From contig NZ_CP095376.1 of assembly GCF_023008405.1 (NCBI RefSeq), forward strand, positions 9,094,501 through 9,158,500: a stretch of DNA of 64,000 nucleotides, given 5' to 3'. Positions 54,896 through 63,137 of this stretch are shown one piece after another. The notes under the pieces are model-generated. The model made no database searches. It was not told the DNA's origin and worked only from the letters and a program-made list of their open reading frames with translations. Position numbers and translations under genes: made by a program. The DNA is from Amycolatopsis sp. FBCC-B4732 (lineage in GTDB: Bacteria > Actinomycetota > Actinomycetes > Mycobacteriales > Pseudonocardiaceae). Position 1 is the first letter of the stretch. Each line of letters opens with the position of its first letter.

Positions 54896-56182
54896 GTGAC
54901 TGGTGAACGGGGGACCCTGCCGCCCCGCTCGGGTGTGCGCAAGGTGCTCGGGCGCATCATCGTCGACACCCGGCCGCTGAAGATCCCGGCTTTCCGGCGG
55001 CTCTGGCTGTCCACTGTGGTCACCGCCGTGGGCGCCCAGCTGACCGCCGTCGCCGTGCCGAAGCAGGTTTTCGACCTCACCGGGTCGTCCGCCTACGTCG
55101 GGCTCACCGGCCTCGTCGCGCTCGTGCCGCTGCTGGTCTTCGGGCTCTGGGGCGGGGCCGTCGCCGATGCCGTCGACCGGCGGAAGCTGCTCTTCGTCAC
55201 CAACGTCGGGGTCGCGATCACCTCCGCGCTGCTCTGGCTGCAGGCGTTCGCGAACTTCGGGTCCGTCTGGCTGGTGCTCGGCCTCCTCGCCCTCAACCAG
55301 GCGTTCTTCGCGATCAACATGCCGACGCGCGGTGCCGTCGTCGCCCGGCTCGTGCCCGCCGAGCTGCTGCCGTCGGCGAACGCGCTGAACACCACCATGT
55401 CCACCTTCGGCGCGGTCTTCGGGCCGCTGCTCGCCGGCGCGCTGATCCCCGTCCTCGGCCTCTCGACGCTCTACCTGATCGACGTCGTCGCCCTCGCGAT
55501 CACGCTCATCGCGGTCTGGCGCCTGCCGTCGATCCCGCCGCTCAACGGGCCGTCGCGCCGCGCCGGGCTCAGCGACGTCGTCGACGGCTTCAGGTACCTC
55601 GCCGGGCAGAAAATCCTGCTGGCCTCGTTCGTCGCCGACATCATCGCGATGGTCTTCGGCATGCCGCGCGCGCTGATCCCGGAGATGGCCGAGCGCACGT
55701 TCGGCGACCCGCCCGGCGGCGGCCCCGCGCTCGGCTGGCTCTACGCCGCCCTGCCGCTGGGCGCGATGCTGATCGGGCTGTTCAGCGGCTGGCTGACGCG
55801 CATCCACCGCCAGGGTGTCGCGGTCGTCGTGTCGATCTGCGCGTGGGGCGCGGCGGTCGCCGGGTTCGGGCTCGCGCACTCGCTGTGGCTCGCCGTCGTC
55901 TTCATGGCGCTCGCCGGCGCCGCGGACATGGTCAGCGCGGTCTACCGGATGGCGATCCTGCAGGTCGCGACCACCGACGAAATGCGCGGACGGCTTCAGG
56001 GTGTCTTCACCGTCGTGGTCGCGGGCGGCCCGCGGATCGCCGACCTCACGCACGGCTGGGGCGCCGCCGCGTTCGGCACGTCGGCGGCCGCGACCGGCGG
56101 TGGCCTGCTGGTCATCGTGCTGGTCTGCGCCGCGATGTTCGTGCTCCCGGCGTTCTGGCGATACCGGGCACCGACCGCGTAG
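54896..56182 (+). CDS. MFS exporter (DHA3 type)
   Basis: The 428-residue protein has twelve helices beginning IPAFRRLWLSTVVTAVGAQL. The MFS_3 motif A is present as LWGGAVADAVDRRKL, together with FAINMPTRGAVVARLVP. It resembles the enterobactin-exporter type. GTG is the start; TAAGCT at 54883-54888 lies 7 bp upstream and could be the -10 of a leaderless promoter. No regulator gene is adjacent. Confidence 0.88.
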   Translation: MTGERGTLPPRSGVRKVLGRIIVDTRPLKIPAFRRLWLSTVVTAVGAQLTAVAVPKQVFDLTGSSAYVGLTGLVALVPLLVFGLWGGAVADAVDRRKLLFVTNVGVAITSALLWLQAFANFGSVWLVLGLLALNQAFFAINMPTRGAVVARLVPAELLPSANALNTTMSTFGAVFGPLLAGALIPVLGLSTLYLIDVVALAITLIAVWRLPSIPPLNGPSRRAGLSDVVDGFRYLAGQKILLASFVADIIAMVFGMPRALIPEMAERTFGDPPGGGPALGWLYAALPLGAMLIGLFSGWLTRIHRQGVAVVVSICAWGAAVAGFGLAHSLWLAVVFMALAGAADMVSAVYRMAILQVATTDEMRGRLQGVFTVVVAGGPRIADLTHGWGAAAFGTSAAATGGGLLVIVLVCAAMFVLPAFWRYRAPTA

Positions 56183-56199
56183 GCCGCGGAACAGGGCCA

Positions 56200-56244
56200 G
56201 CGAAGCGAAGCTTCTCCCCTGAGGTTGGTGGTGGGGCGGGGCGG
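56200..56244. repeat. Dispersed GC-rich element, degenerate copy D
   Basis: GCGAAGCGAAGCTTCTCCCC followed by TGAGGTTGGTGGTGGGGCGG follows the layout of copies A to C but with several changes. It occupies the gap before the DUF3558 lipoprotein gene. Confidence 0.6.
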
Positions 56245-56258
56245 GGTACGGTGCGGAC

Positions 56259-56810
56259 ATGCGTACCCTCGCCGTCGTTTTTGTCGCTTTCGCCGCTTTG
56301 ACCGCCTGCTCCTCGGGGGACAAACCCACCACGGCGACGTCGTCGTCCGCGGCCCCGAAGCCGGCGCCGAGCTCGAACGCCGCGGCCGCGTCGCTCGACC
56401 CGTGCAAGCTGCTGCCCGCGGCGGCCGTGTCGAAGGCGCTGTTCCTGGACAACCTGACGGCGGTCCCGGGCCCGGTGCAGGACAACGCGGCCAACGGCGG
56501 CAAGGCGCGCAGCTGCGAGTACCAGCTGGACGGCAAGGCCGCGGGCGCGCTCGCGGTCACCCGCTACGAGGGCAAGCAGGGCAAGCCCGCCGAGATGGTG
56601 GCGTCGATCAAGAAGGCGAAGGCGGGCGCGAAGGACGTCGCCGGCTTCCCGGACGGCGCCGTCTACTACGTCGACGAGCAGAAGACGGCCACCCTCGCCA
56701 CGGCGGAGCTGGTCGCGGGCACGCCGGTGCTGGTCAACTACACCGGCCCGGCGAAGATGACGGCCGAGCAGATCGCGCCGCTGGTCAAGCAGGCCGTCGA
56801 CGCCAGCTGA
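56259..56810 (+). CDS. DUF3558-family lipoprotein
   Basis: The 183-residue product has a lipobox ALTAC at residues 13-17 and a Ser/Thr/Ala/Pro linker. A domain with LDPCKLLPAAAVSKAL and SCEYQL follows, typical of DUF3558 proteins with a conserved disulphide. These are actinobacterial cell-envelope lipoproteins without known function. It ends 3 bp from the convergent metallo-hydrolase gene. Confidence 0.87.
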   Translation: MRTLAVVFVAFAALTACSSGDKPTTATSSSAAPKPAPSSNAAAASLDPCKLLPAAAVSKALFLDNLTAVPGPVQDNAANGGKARSCEYQLDGKAAGALAVTRYEGKQGKPAEMVASIKKAKAGAKDVAGFPDGAVYYVDEQKTATLATAELVAGTPVLVNYTGPAKMTAEQIAPLVKQAVDAS

Positions 56811-56813
56811 CGC

Positions 56814-57638
56814 TCACCGCCTCAGCGCGGCCAGCTCGACCGGGCTGTGCGCGGAGAACACCTTGACCTCGTCGTGGTGGTCGCGCGCGAGTTCGTGCAG
56901 CCGCGCCAGGTTCTCCAGCCGCGGCTTGCGCAGGGTCTGGACGATGTTCTGGAACGCCGTCAGCCCCGGTGGGCAGTGCGGGGCGACCGGGTCCAGCTGG
57001 CCGTGGAAGAAGTACGCGTCGCCCGCGTGCAGGAGCCAGCCGTCGCCCGTGTCGACCGCGACGCCGGTGTGGCCGCGCGTGTGGCCGGTGAGCGGGACCA
57101 GCAGGATCTCCGGCGGCAAGCCCTTCAGCGAGCGGACCGCTTCGAAGCCGAACCACGGCTCGCCCGTCTCGTCGTACGTGCTCCACAGCGGGCGGTGCGC
57201 GAACTGGGCCGCCCGGTAGCGGTTCTTCTCCGCCGCGTTCGCCGGGGCGGTCGCCGCGCGGTGCTCCTCGGCGCGGACGTGCACGACGGCGTTCGGGAAG
57301 TCGGCCAGGCCGCCCGCGTGGTCGACGTCGAGGTGGGTCATCACGATGTGCCGGACGTCGGCCGGGTCCAGGCCGAGCGCGCGGATCTGGGCCACGGCCG
57401 TCTCCGCGGCCTCGACGCGCGCGCCGACCATCGCCATGAACGGACGGCCGAGCCACTCGCCGGGGCGGGCCACGGCGTGCGCGCCGAAGCCGGTGTCGAC
57501 CAGCGCCAGGCCGTCGCCGGTCTCGATCAGCAGGCAGTGCGCGACCAGCTCGGCCCGCCGCAGCAGGCCCGGCTCGCCGTCGAGCAGCTTGCCGCCCGCC
57601 GGGCGCATCGATCCGCAGTTCAGGTGGTGCACCTTCAT
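56814..57638 (-). CDS. Metallo-beta-lactamase-fold hydrolase, paralogue 1
   Basis: The 274-residue protein has the MBL fold of the lactonase-like group. The metal motif reads THLDVDHAGG near residue 101, with Asp in place of the second His of HxHxDH. It is followed by LTGHTRGHTG and the bridging Asp in LHAGDAYF. Length fits AttM/AiiA-like enzymes. It overlaps paralogue 2 by 4 nt and is in one operon with it and a TetR regulator. A lactone is a possible substrate. Confidence 0.88.
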   Translation of the reverse strand: MKVHHLNCGSMRPAGGKLLDGEPGLLRRAELVAHCLLIETGDGLALVDTGFGAHAVARPGEWLGRPFMAMVGARVEAAETAVAQIRALGLDPADVRHIVMTHLDVDHAGGLADFPNAVVHVRAEEHRAATAPANAAEKNRYRAAQFAHRPLWSTYDETGEPWFGFEAVRSLKGLPPEILLVPLTGHTRGHTGVAVDTGDGWLLHAGDAYFFHGQLDPVAPHCPPGLTAFQNIVQTLRKPRLENLARLHELARDHHDEVKVFSAHSPVELAALRR

Positions 57639-58471
57639 ACGCTGCTCCTGGTGCTCAGCCGGAGGAACTCGGTCTCGTCGTGCGCGGCGAAGACGGTGAC
57701 CTCGTCGCCGTGCTCCTGAACAAGCTGGCGCAGGCGGCGGTGATTGTCCAGCCGGGCGCCCTTCGCCGTCTCCATGCGGCCCTCGAACCACTTGAGCCCG
57801 GGCGGGCAGCTCGGCCCGGCCGGGTCGACCTGGCCGTGGAAGAAGTACGAGTCGCCGGCGTTGAGCAGCCAGCCGCTCCCGGTGTCGACGGCGACCCCGG
57901 CGTGCCCGCGCGTGTGCCCGGAGAGCGGGACCAGCAGGATCTCCGGTGGCAGTCCGTCGAGCTGCCGGACGGCGTCGAAGCCGAACCACGGCTCGCCGGT
58001 GTCCGCATAGGACGTCCACTGTGGACCGTGCGCGAACTGGATCCGGCGGTAGCGCCCGCGTTCGGCGGCGTCGCGCGGCTCGGTGAACGCCCGCAGCTCT
58101 TCGGCGTAGACGTGCACGCGCGCCCACGGGAAGTCGATCAGCCCGCCCGCGTGGTCGAGGTCGAGGTGGGTCAGCACGATGTCGCGGACGTCCGCGGGGT
58201 CGAACCCGAGCGCGCGGATCTGCGCGATCGCGGTCCGCGCCGGGTCCGGGACGGGGTTGGACTGGCGGACGAAGCCGGCGCCGAGCCAGGCGGCGCGGTC
58301 GACCGCCGCCGGCGTGCCCATGCCCGTCTCGACGAGCACGAGTCCGGTGTCCGTTTCGAGGAGCAGGCAGTGGCAGACCATGGTGGCGCGCCGGAACAGG
58401 CCCGGCCGGCCGTCGATCAGCTTTCCGCCGAGCGGGCGCATGGTGCCGCAGTCGAGGTGGTGGACGCGCAT
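57635..58471 (-). CDS. Metallo-beta-lactamase-fold hydrolase, paralogue 2
   Basis: The 278-residue protein is closely related to its neighbour along its whole length (HHLDCGTMRP, QIRALGFDPADVR, GLPPEILLVPLSGHTRGH), so the pair arose by tandem duplication. It carries the same THLDLDHAGG variant and NAGDSYFFHG. Differences concentrate in the loop near residues 55-75, which may alter specificity. Start overlaps the TetR stop as TGATG-like 1-nt sharing. Confidence 0.88.
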   Translation of the reverse strand: MRVHHLDCGTMRPLGGKLIDGRPGLFRRATMVCHCLLLETDTGLVLVETGMGTPAAVDRAAWLGAGFVRQSNPVPDPARTAIAQIRALGFDPADVRDIVLTHLDLDHAGGLIDFPWARVHVYAEELRAFTEPRDAAERGRYRRIQFAHGPQWTSYADTGEPWFGFDAVRQLDGLPPEILLVPLSGHTRGHAGVAVDTGSGWLLNAGDSYFFHGQVDPAGPSCPPGLKWFEGRMETAKGARLDNHRRLRQLVQEHGDEVTVFAAHDETEFLRLSTRSSV

Positions 58472-59049
58472 CAGGAGAGCTCCCGCTCGAGGGTGGTGTG
58501 CAGGTGGGTGGCGACAGCGCGCAGCGGCGCGAGGTCGTGGCGGGTGCGGGCCAGCAGCAGCCCGCCTTCGATCGCGGCGAGCACGACGGTGGCCAGCTCG
58601 TCCGCGCGTCCGGCGGAAAGACCTTGCCCGGCAAGGTAATCCGTGAAGATCGCGTGCCAGGCCGAGTAGCCGTCGGCGCAGGCTTCGCGGATCGGCTCGC
58701 TCGTCGCGGCGGCGTCCAATGCGACCGTCGCGAGTGGACAGCCGCGCTGGAAGTCCGACTGGGTCAGGAAAGCCGCCAGCGCGTCGATCGCCCGGCTGAT
58801 GGCGGTCGGCGCGTCGGGTGCGTCGCGGAGGATCGCTTCGAGCAGTGCGCCGGTGCGTGCGCCCGAAAGCCGGACGGCTTCGGCGGCGAGCTGTTCCTTG
58901 CCGCCGGGGAAGTGGAAGTAGAGCGACCCCTTGGGCGCGCCGCCCGCCGTCGTCAGCTGGGTGAGGCCGGTGGCGTGGTAGCCCTGGGTCTGGAACAGGT
59001 CGGCGGCGGTGTCGAGCATCCGCTGCCGCGTGTCGGTGCGACGGACCAT
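58471..59049 (-). CDS. TetR-family regulator of the metallo-hydrolase operon
   Basis: The 192-residue protein has a helix-turn-helix with GLTQLTTAGGAPKGSLYFHF near residue 30. The C-terminal part containing RGCPLATVALDAA is typical of the LmrA/YxaF group. It heads a three-gene operon with both MBL paralogues. ATG 59049 is chosen over an upstream ATG. A GACCGGTC palindrome upstream is the likely operator. Confidence 0.9.
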   Translation of the reverse strand: MVRRTDTRQRMLDTAADLFQTQGYHATGLTQLTTAGGAPKGSLYFHFPGGKEQLAAEAVRLSGARTGALLEAILRDAPDAPTAISRAIDALAAFLTQSDFQRGCPLATVALDAAATSEPIREACADGYSAWHAIFTDYLAGQGLSAGRADELATVVLAAIEGGLLLARTRHDLAPLRAVATHLHTTLERELS

Positions 59050-59066
59050 GGTGTGACCGTAGCGCA

Positions 59067-59093
59067 AACTATGACGACCGGTCTAGTACTGTG
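59067..59093 (-). promoter_or_regulatory. Candidate TetR operator and promoter with GACCGGTC core
   Basis: The 8-bp palindrome GACCGGTC (59076-59083) is set in an AT-richer stretch, ACTATGACGACCGGTCTAGT, 27 bp upstream of the tetR start. On the - strand TAGACC and CATAGT are spaced like weak promoter elements. LmrA-type regulators often bind such TAGACCGGTC sites. Confidence 0.5.
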
Positions 59094-59217
59094 CTGTTCG
59101 TTGCCGCTCCGACCACGGTCACGGCCGAATCGGTCCATCGCAACGGTCGCGTGCCGCTTCGGGGGCGGCCTACCTTTGGCCGGATCGGCAACGGTGCGGA
59201 TCGGTAAGGTCGTGCCC

Positions 59218-60123
59218 ATGGGCAACCCGACCGGTCAGCAGTTCGAGATCACCCGCGGCAACGCGCGCGCCGTCGTCACCGAAATCGGCGCCGGGCTGCG
59301 CGCTTTCGAGGTCGGCGGAGCGCCGTACGTCGAGGAGTTCGGCGAAGACGAGAAGCCGCCGAAGGGCGCCGGCCAGGTGCTGCTGCCGTGGCCGAACCGG
59401 ACCAAGGCCGGGAAGTGGACGTTCCAGGGCGAGGAGCAGCAGCTCGAGATCACCGAGGAGGCGCGCGGCAACGCCATCCACGGCCTGACCCGCCACCTCG
59501 AGTGGGAGCTGCTGGAGCACGCCGAGTCGTCGATCACCCTGGCCGTCGACGTCGAGGTGCAGCCCGGCTGGCCGGTGCCGCTGCGCGCGACGGTGACGTA
59601 CGAGCTCGCGCCGCGCGAACTGACCATTACGCACGAGATCCGCAACGAGGGCGAGCAGCCGATCGGCGTCGGCGTCGGCACGCACCCGTACTTCCGGATC
59701 GGCGACGTCCCGACCGACGAGCTGACCCTGACCCTGCCGGCGAGCCGCGTGCGCCCGTACCTCGGTGACGAGCAGATGCCGTACGCGCCGGAGCAGGACG
59801 TCGAGGGCACGGAGTACGACTTCCGCGCCGGGCGCGTGCTCGAAGGCGTCAACCTGGACACGGCGTTCGGCGGCCTCACCGCGGCCGCGGACGGCACGCA
59901 CCACGTGGTGCTGGCCCACGGCGACCAGCAATTGGTGGTCTGGACCGGCCCCGACTTCCACTGGGCGCAGGTCTTCACCCCGGACGACCTGGTCGGCCGC
60001 GGCCGGGCCGTCGCGATCGAGCCGATGACCTGCCCGGCCGACGCGCTGAACACGGGCACCGACCTGATCGAGCTCGAGCCGTCGGCCTCGTGGTCGGGCA
60101 GCTGGGGCATCCGGGTCCGGTGA
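59218..60123 (+). CDS. Aldose 1-epimerase family protein
   Basis: The 301-residue protein has the galactose mutarotase-like beta-sandwich. NRTKAGKWTF, the catalytic His in VGVGTHPYF and the catalytic Glu in VAIEPMTCPADALN are present. It probably interconverts anomers of a hexose. Length is typical. Its stop overlaps the GNAT start by 4 nt. Confidence 0.9.
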   Translation: MGNPTGQQFEITRGNARAVVTEIGAGLRAFEVGGAPYVEEFGEDEKPPKGAGQVLLPWPNRTKAGKWTFQGEEQQLEITEEARGNAIHGLTRHLEWELLEHAESSITLAVDVEVQPGWPVPLRATVTYELAPRELTITHEIRNEGEQPIGVGVGTHPYFRIGDVPTDELTLTLPASRVRPYLGDEQMPYAPEQDVEGTEYDFRAGRVLEGVNLDTAFGGLTAAADGTHHVVLAHGDQQLVVWTGPDFHWAQVFTPDDLVGRGRAVAIEPMTCPADALNTGTDLIELEPSASWSGSWGIRVR

Positions 60124-60587
60124 ACCGTCTGGGCCCCGCCGACGCGGGCGAGGTGCTGACGCTCCAGCGCGCGGCGTACGTGACCGAGGCCCGCGCGCAC
60201 GGCGACCTCGACCTGCCGCCGCTGCTGGAGACGCTCGACGAGACGCGGGCGGCGTTGACGGGCCTCTCCTGGGGCATCAGGGAGAACGGGCGCCTGGTCG
60301 CGTCGGTCCGGCTGACGGTGACCGGGCCGGTCGGGGTGATCGGCCGGCTGGTCGTCGCGCCGGACCGGCAGGGGTTCGGGCTGGGCAGCGGGCTGCTGCG
60401 GTTCGCGGAGTCTTCGGCGCCGGCGGAGGTGACGGTTTTCCGGCTCTTCACGGGCTCGAACAGCGTGGGGCCGTTGCGGCTGTACGCCAAGCACGGGTAC
60501 CGCGAGACGCACCGGACGCCGGAGAACAACCACGAACTGGTGCACTTGGAGAAGGCCCGCGTGCGCGTGCCCGGGCGAGTTCGTTAG
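60120..60587 (+). CDS. GNAT-family N-acetyltransferase
   Basis: The 155-residue protein has the acetyl-CoA binding motif A as VGVIGRLVVAPDRQGFGLGSGLL near its centre, and a motif B with NSVGPLRLYAKHGY. The acceptor is unknown. GTG start in a 4-nt overlap with the epimerase gene, so the two are co-transcribed. It is followed after 11 bp by an amidohydrolase. Confidence 0.88.
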   Translation: MNRLGPADAGEVLTLQRAAYVTEARAHGDLDLPPLLETLDETRAALTGLSWGIRENGRLVASVRLTVTGPVGVIGRLVVAPDRQGFGLGSGLLRFAESSAPAEVTVFRLFTGSNSVGPLRLYAKHGYRETHRTPENNHELVHLEKARVRVPGRVR

Positions 60588-60598
60588 CGTGGCGAACT

Positions 60599-61816
60599 AT
60601 GGCGAAGGCAATTGTCGGGGGCTACGTCGTCCCCATCGACGGTGAACCCATCGACGGCGGCACGGTCCTCATCGACGGCGGCAAGATCGTCGCGATCGGT
60701 GCCGAGGCCGACGTCGACATCCCGGAGGACGCCGAACTCGTCGACGCGGCCGGCACCTGGGTGCTGCCCGGCTTCATCGACGCCCACGCGCACCTCGGCG
60801 TGCACGAGGACGGCGAGGGCTGGTCCGGCAACGACACCAACGAGATGACCGACCCGAACGGCGCCCGCTTCCGCGCGATCGACGGCATCGACCCGTACGA
60901 GCCGGGCTTCGACGACGCGCTGGCCGGCGGCGTCACGAGCGTCGTCATCAAGCCCGGGTCGGGCAACCCGATCGGCGGGCAGACGATCGGCGTCAAGACC
61001 TGGGGCCGCAGCATCCTCGACATGGTCTTCGCGGAGCACGTCAGCGTGAAGAGCGCGCTCGGCGAGAACCCGAAGCGCGTGTACGGCGAGAAGAAGCAGA
61101 CGCCGTCGACCCGGCTGGGCGTCGCCGCGATCCTGCGCGAGGCCTTCACCAAGGCCCGCAACTACCAGGCCAAGCGCGCGCACGCCGAGGCCGAGGGCAA
61201 GCCGCACGAGGTCGACCTGACGCTGGAGACGCTGGCGAAGGTCCTCGACGGCGAGCTGTACTGGGACCAGCACGTCCACCGCGCCGACGACATCGTGACG
61301 GCGCTGCGGCTGGCCGACGAGTTCGGCTACAAGCTGGTCATCAACCACGGCACCGAAGGCCACCTCATCGCGGACCTGCTGGCCGAGCGCGACGTGCCGG
61401 TGATCCTCGGCCCGCTGTTCACCACGAAGTCCAAGGTGGAGCTGCGCAACCGCACCCTGCGCTCGGCCGGCATCCTGGCCCGCGCCGGCGTGCGGATCGC
61501 GATCACGACCGACCACCCGGTGATCCCGATCAACTTCCTGGTCTACCAGGCCGCCCTGGCGGTCAAGGACGGCCTCGACCCGGCGACGGCGCTCAAGTCG
61601 CTGACCGTCAACCCGGCGGCCATGCTGGGCCTGGACGGGCAGATCGGCTCGCTCAAGCCGGGCCTGGACGCCGACGTCGTGCTGTGGTCCGGCGACCCAC
61701 TCGATGTGATGAACCGCGCGCTTCGCGTGTTCGTGCGCGGCGATGAGGTGTACCACTTCGACGAGGAACTGGGCGAAGGCGTCTCGAAGGACCGCAGGTA
61801 CCGCGAGACCCGCTGA
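60599..61816 (+). CDS. Imidazolonepropionase-like amidohydrolase
   Basis: The 405-residue cytosolic metal hydrolase has the HAHLG motif near residue 63 and a conserved Lys in VVIKPGSGN. His residues occur in DQHVHR and INHGTEGH, and Asp in ITTDHPVIP. The C-terminal small domain ends with LKPGLDADVVLW. It belongs to the amidohydrolase superfamily subgroup near imidazolonepropionase and prolidase-like enzymes. The substrate is not predictable. A strong terminator follows. Confidence 0.9.
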   Translation: MAKAIVGGYVVPIDGEPIDGGTVLIDGGKIVAIGAEADVDIPEDAELVDAAGTWVLPGFIDAHAHLGVHEDGEGWSGNDTNEMTDPNGARFRAIDGIDPYEPGFDDALAGGVTSVVIKPGSGNPIGGQTIGVKTWGRSILDMVFAEHVSVKSALGENPKRVYGEKKQTPSTRLGVAAILREAFTKARNYQAKRAHAEAEGKPHEVDLTLETLAKVLDGELYWDQHVHRADDIVTALRLADEFGYKLVINHGTEGHLIADLLAERDVPVILGPLFTTKSKVELRNRTLRSAGILARAGVRIAITTDHPVIPINFLVYQAALAVKDGLDPATALKSLTVNPAAMLGLDGQIGSLKPGLDADVVLWSGDPLDVMNRALRVFVRGDEVYHFDEELGEGVSKDRRYRETR

Positions 61817-61820
61817 GTTT

Positions 61821-61863
61821 CGGGCGGCACGCCGGTTACCGGGCGGTTCCGGCGTGCCGCCCG
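61821..61863. terminator. 15-bp perfect hairpin, bidirectional terminator
   Basis: CGGGCGGCACGCCGG (61821-61835) and CCGGCGTGCCGCCCG (61849-61863) are perfect reverse complements with a 13-nt loop. It overlaps the 3' end of the Uma2 gene and serves the amidohydrolase as well. Confidence 0.85.
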
Positions 61864-62384
61864 ATCAACGCGTCCAGGTCGAGCTCGACGGCGAAGGGTT
61901 CACCGGTCGCGAAGGTGCCGGTGACGGCCGGCGCGTCTCGGTAGCCCTGGCAGGCGACGAGGGTGACCGGCTCGGTGATGTCGACGATCCAGTAGTGCGC
62001 GATGCCGGCGTCGGCGTACTCGTCGTGCTTCACGCGGTAGTCCGTGCGCCGGGAGCCCGTTGTCGCGATCTCGACGACCACCGCCACGTCCTGGGCGCGG
62101 ATCGGGTCGTGGGCAGTCCGTTCGAAGACCAGCAGGTCCGGACGGCGGGCGAAGCCGGGCTCGCCGGGTGCCGCCAGGCCGAGGTCCAGGTCGGTGCCGA
62201 GGACGAACGCGAGGCCGCGCGGCAGCTGGCGTTCCAGCTGCGCGGCGAGCCGGCAGGCGGCGAGGTTGTGCGCGCGGCCGGCACCGGGCGAGGGGACTAC
62301 GCGGCCTTCGACCAGCTCGGTGAAGCCGCGGTCGGACTCCCCGAGCGCTCGGTACTCCTCGATGCTCAGCAGCTGGTCGGGCAT
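61836..62384 (-). CDS. Uma2-family (DUF820) putative nuclease
   Basis: The 182-residue protein has the restriction-endonuclease-like pattern of Uma2/DUF820: EEYRALGESDRGFTELVEGR, PDLLV, VVVEI and DYRVKHDEYADAGIAHYWIVD. The PD...E...K residues suggest a nuclease core, although activity is not established for most of this very common family. A broken paralogue lies directly upstream. Confidence 0.87.
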   Translation of the reverse strand: MPDQLLSIEEYRALGESDRGFTELVEGRVVPSPGAGRAHNLAACRLAAQLERQLPRGLAFVLGTDLDLGLAAPGEPGFARRPDLLVFERTAHDPIRAQDVAVVVEIATTGSRRTDYRVKHDEYADAGIAHYWIVDITEPVTLVACQGYRDAPAVTGTFATGEPFAVELDLDALIGRHAGTAR

Positions 62385-62438
62385 GCGGAAACGGTATCCG
62401 TCCCGGGGGTGGGACAGCGTTCGCTCGACCGGGTCGGG

Positions 62439-63044
62439 TCAGTCGAGGAGGGTGTCGAGGTCGATCTTGACCGGGAACGGCACGTCGGTGGTGAAGGTGC
62501 CGGTGACCGCGGAGGCGTCCAGGTAGCCGAATTCGCCGGCTTGGTGGCAGGCGACCAGCGAGATGGGCTCGGTGATGTCGACGATCCAGTAGTGCGGGAT
62601 GCCGGCGTCGGCGTACTAGTCGTGCTTCACGTGGTAGTCGGTGCGCTTAGACCCCGGCAACACGATTTCGACGACAATGGCTACCTCTTCGGCTCGGAGC
62701 ATGTCGTTGTCGTCATTGACTCGGGCGATCGCGGCCTTGTCGACGATCAGCAGGTCCGGGCGGCGGGAGAAGCCGGGTTTGCCCGCAGGCGCAAGGCCGA
62801 GATCCACATCCGTGTCGGGAACAAAGTCGAGGTGCTTCGGTAGCTGCGCTTCGATCTGTGCCACCAGCCGGTAGATCGCACGGTTGTGTCTGGGCTTGGG
62901 GCTGGGTGACATCACGACGCGGCCTTCCACGAGTTCGGTGAAACCTGTGTCGGTTTCACCGAGCGCCGCGTACTCCTCGATCGTCAGCAGGTGATCAGGG
63001 ATCTCCCACTTACGAGCAGGGCCCGGCTTGGGAAGTGCAATCAC
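62439..63044 (-). pseudogene. Uma2-family gene interrupted by a nonsense codon
   Basis: A 202-codon frame from GTG 63044 to TGA 62439 encodes a Uma2 protein, but codon 143 is TAG (62616-62618). At the same point the intact neighbour reads GAG in VKHDEYADAG; here VKHD is followed by stop. The frame resumes as YADAGIPHYWIVDITEP and runs to a normal end. A single G-to-T change therefore truncates it to 142 residues, keeping the putative catalytic residues but losing the last core strand. It may also be a sequencing error. Confidence 0.88.
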
Positions 63045-63137
63045 AACGGCTCCTCACGTCGCCCGGCATTGTCTCACGGCTCAGGTGCAACCAAGAGTAA
63101 CCGTAAGTGTCGCAAGCTTGTGACAGAACTCGCTCGA

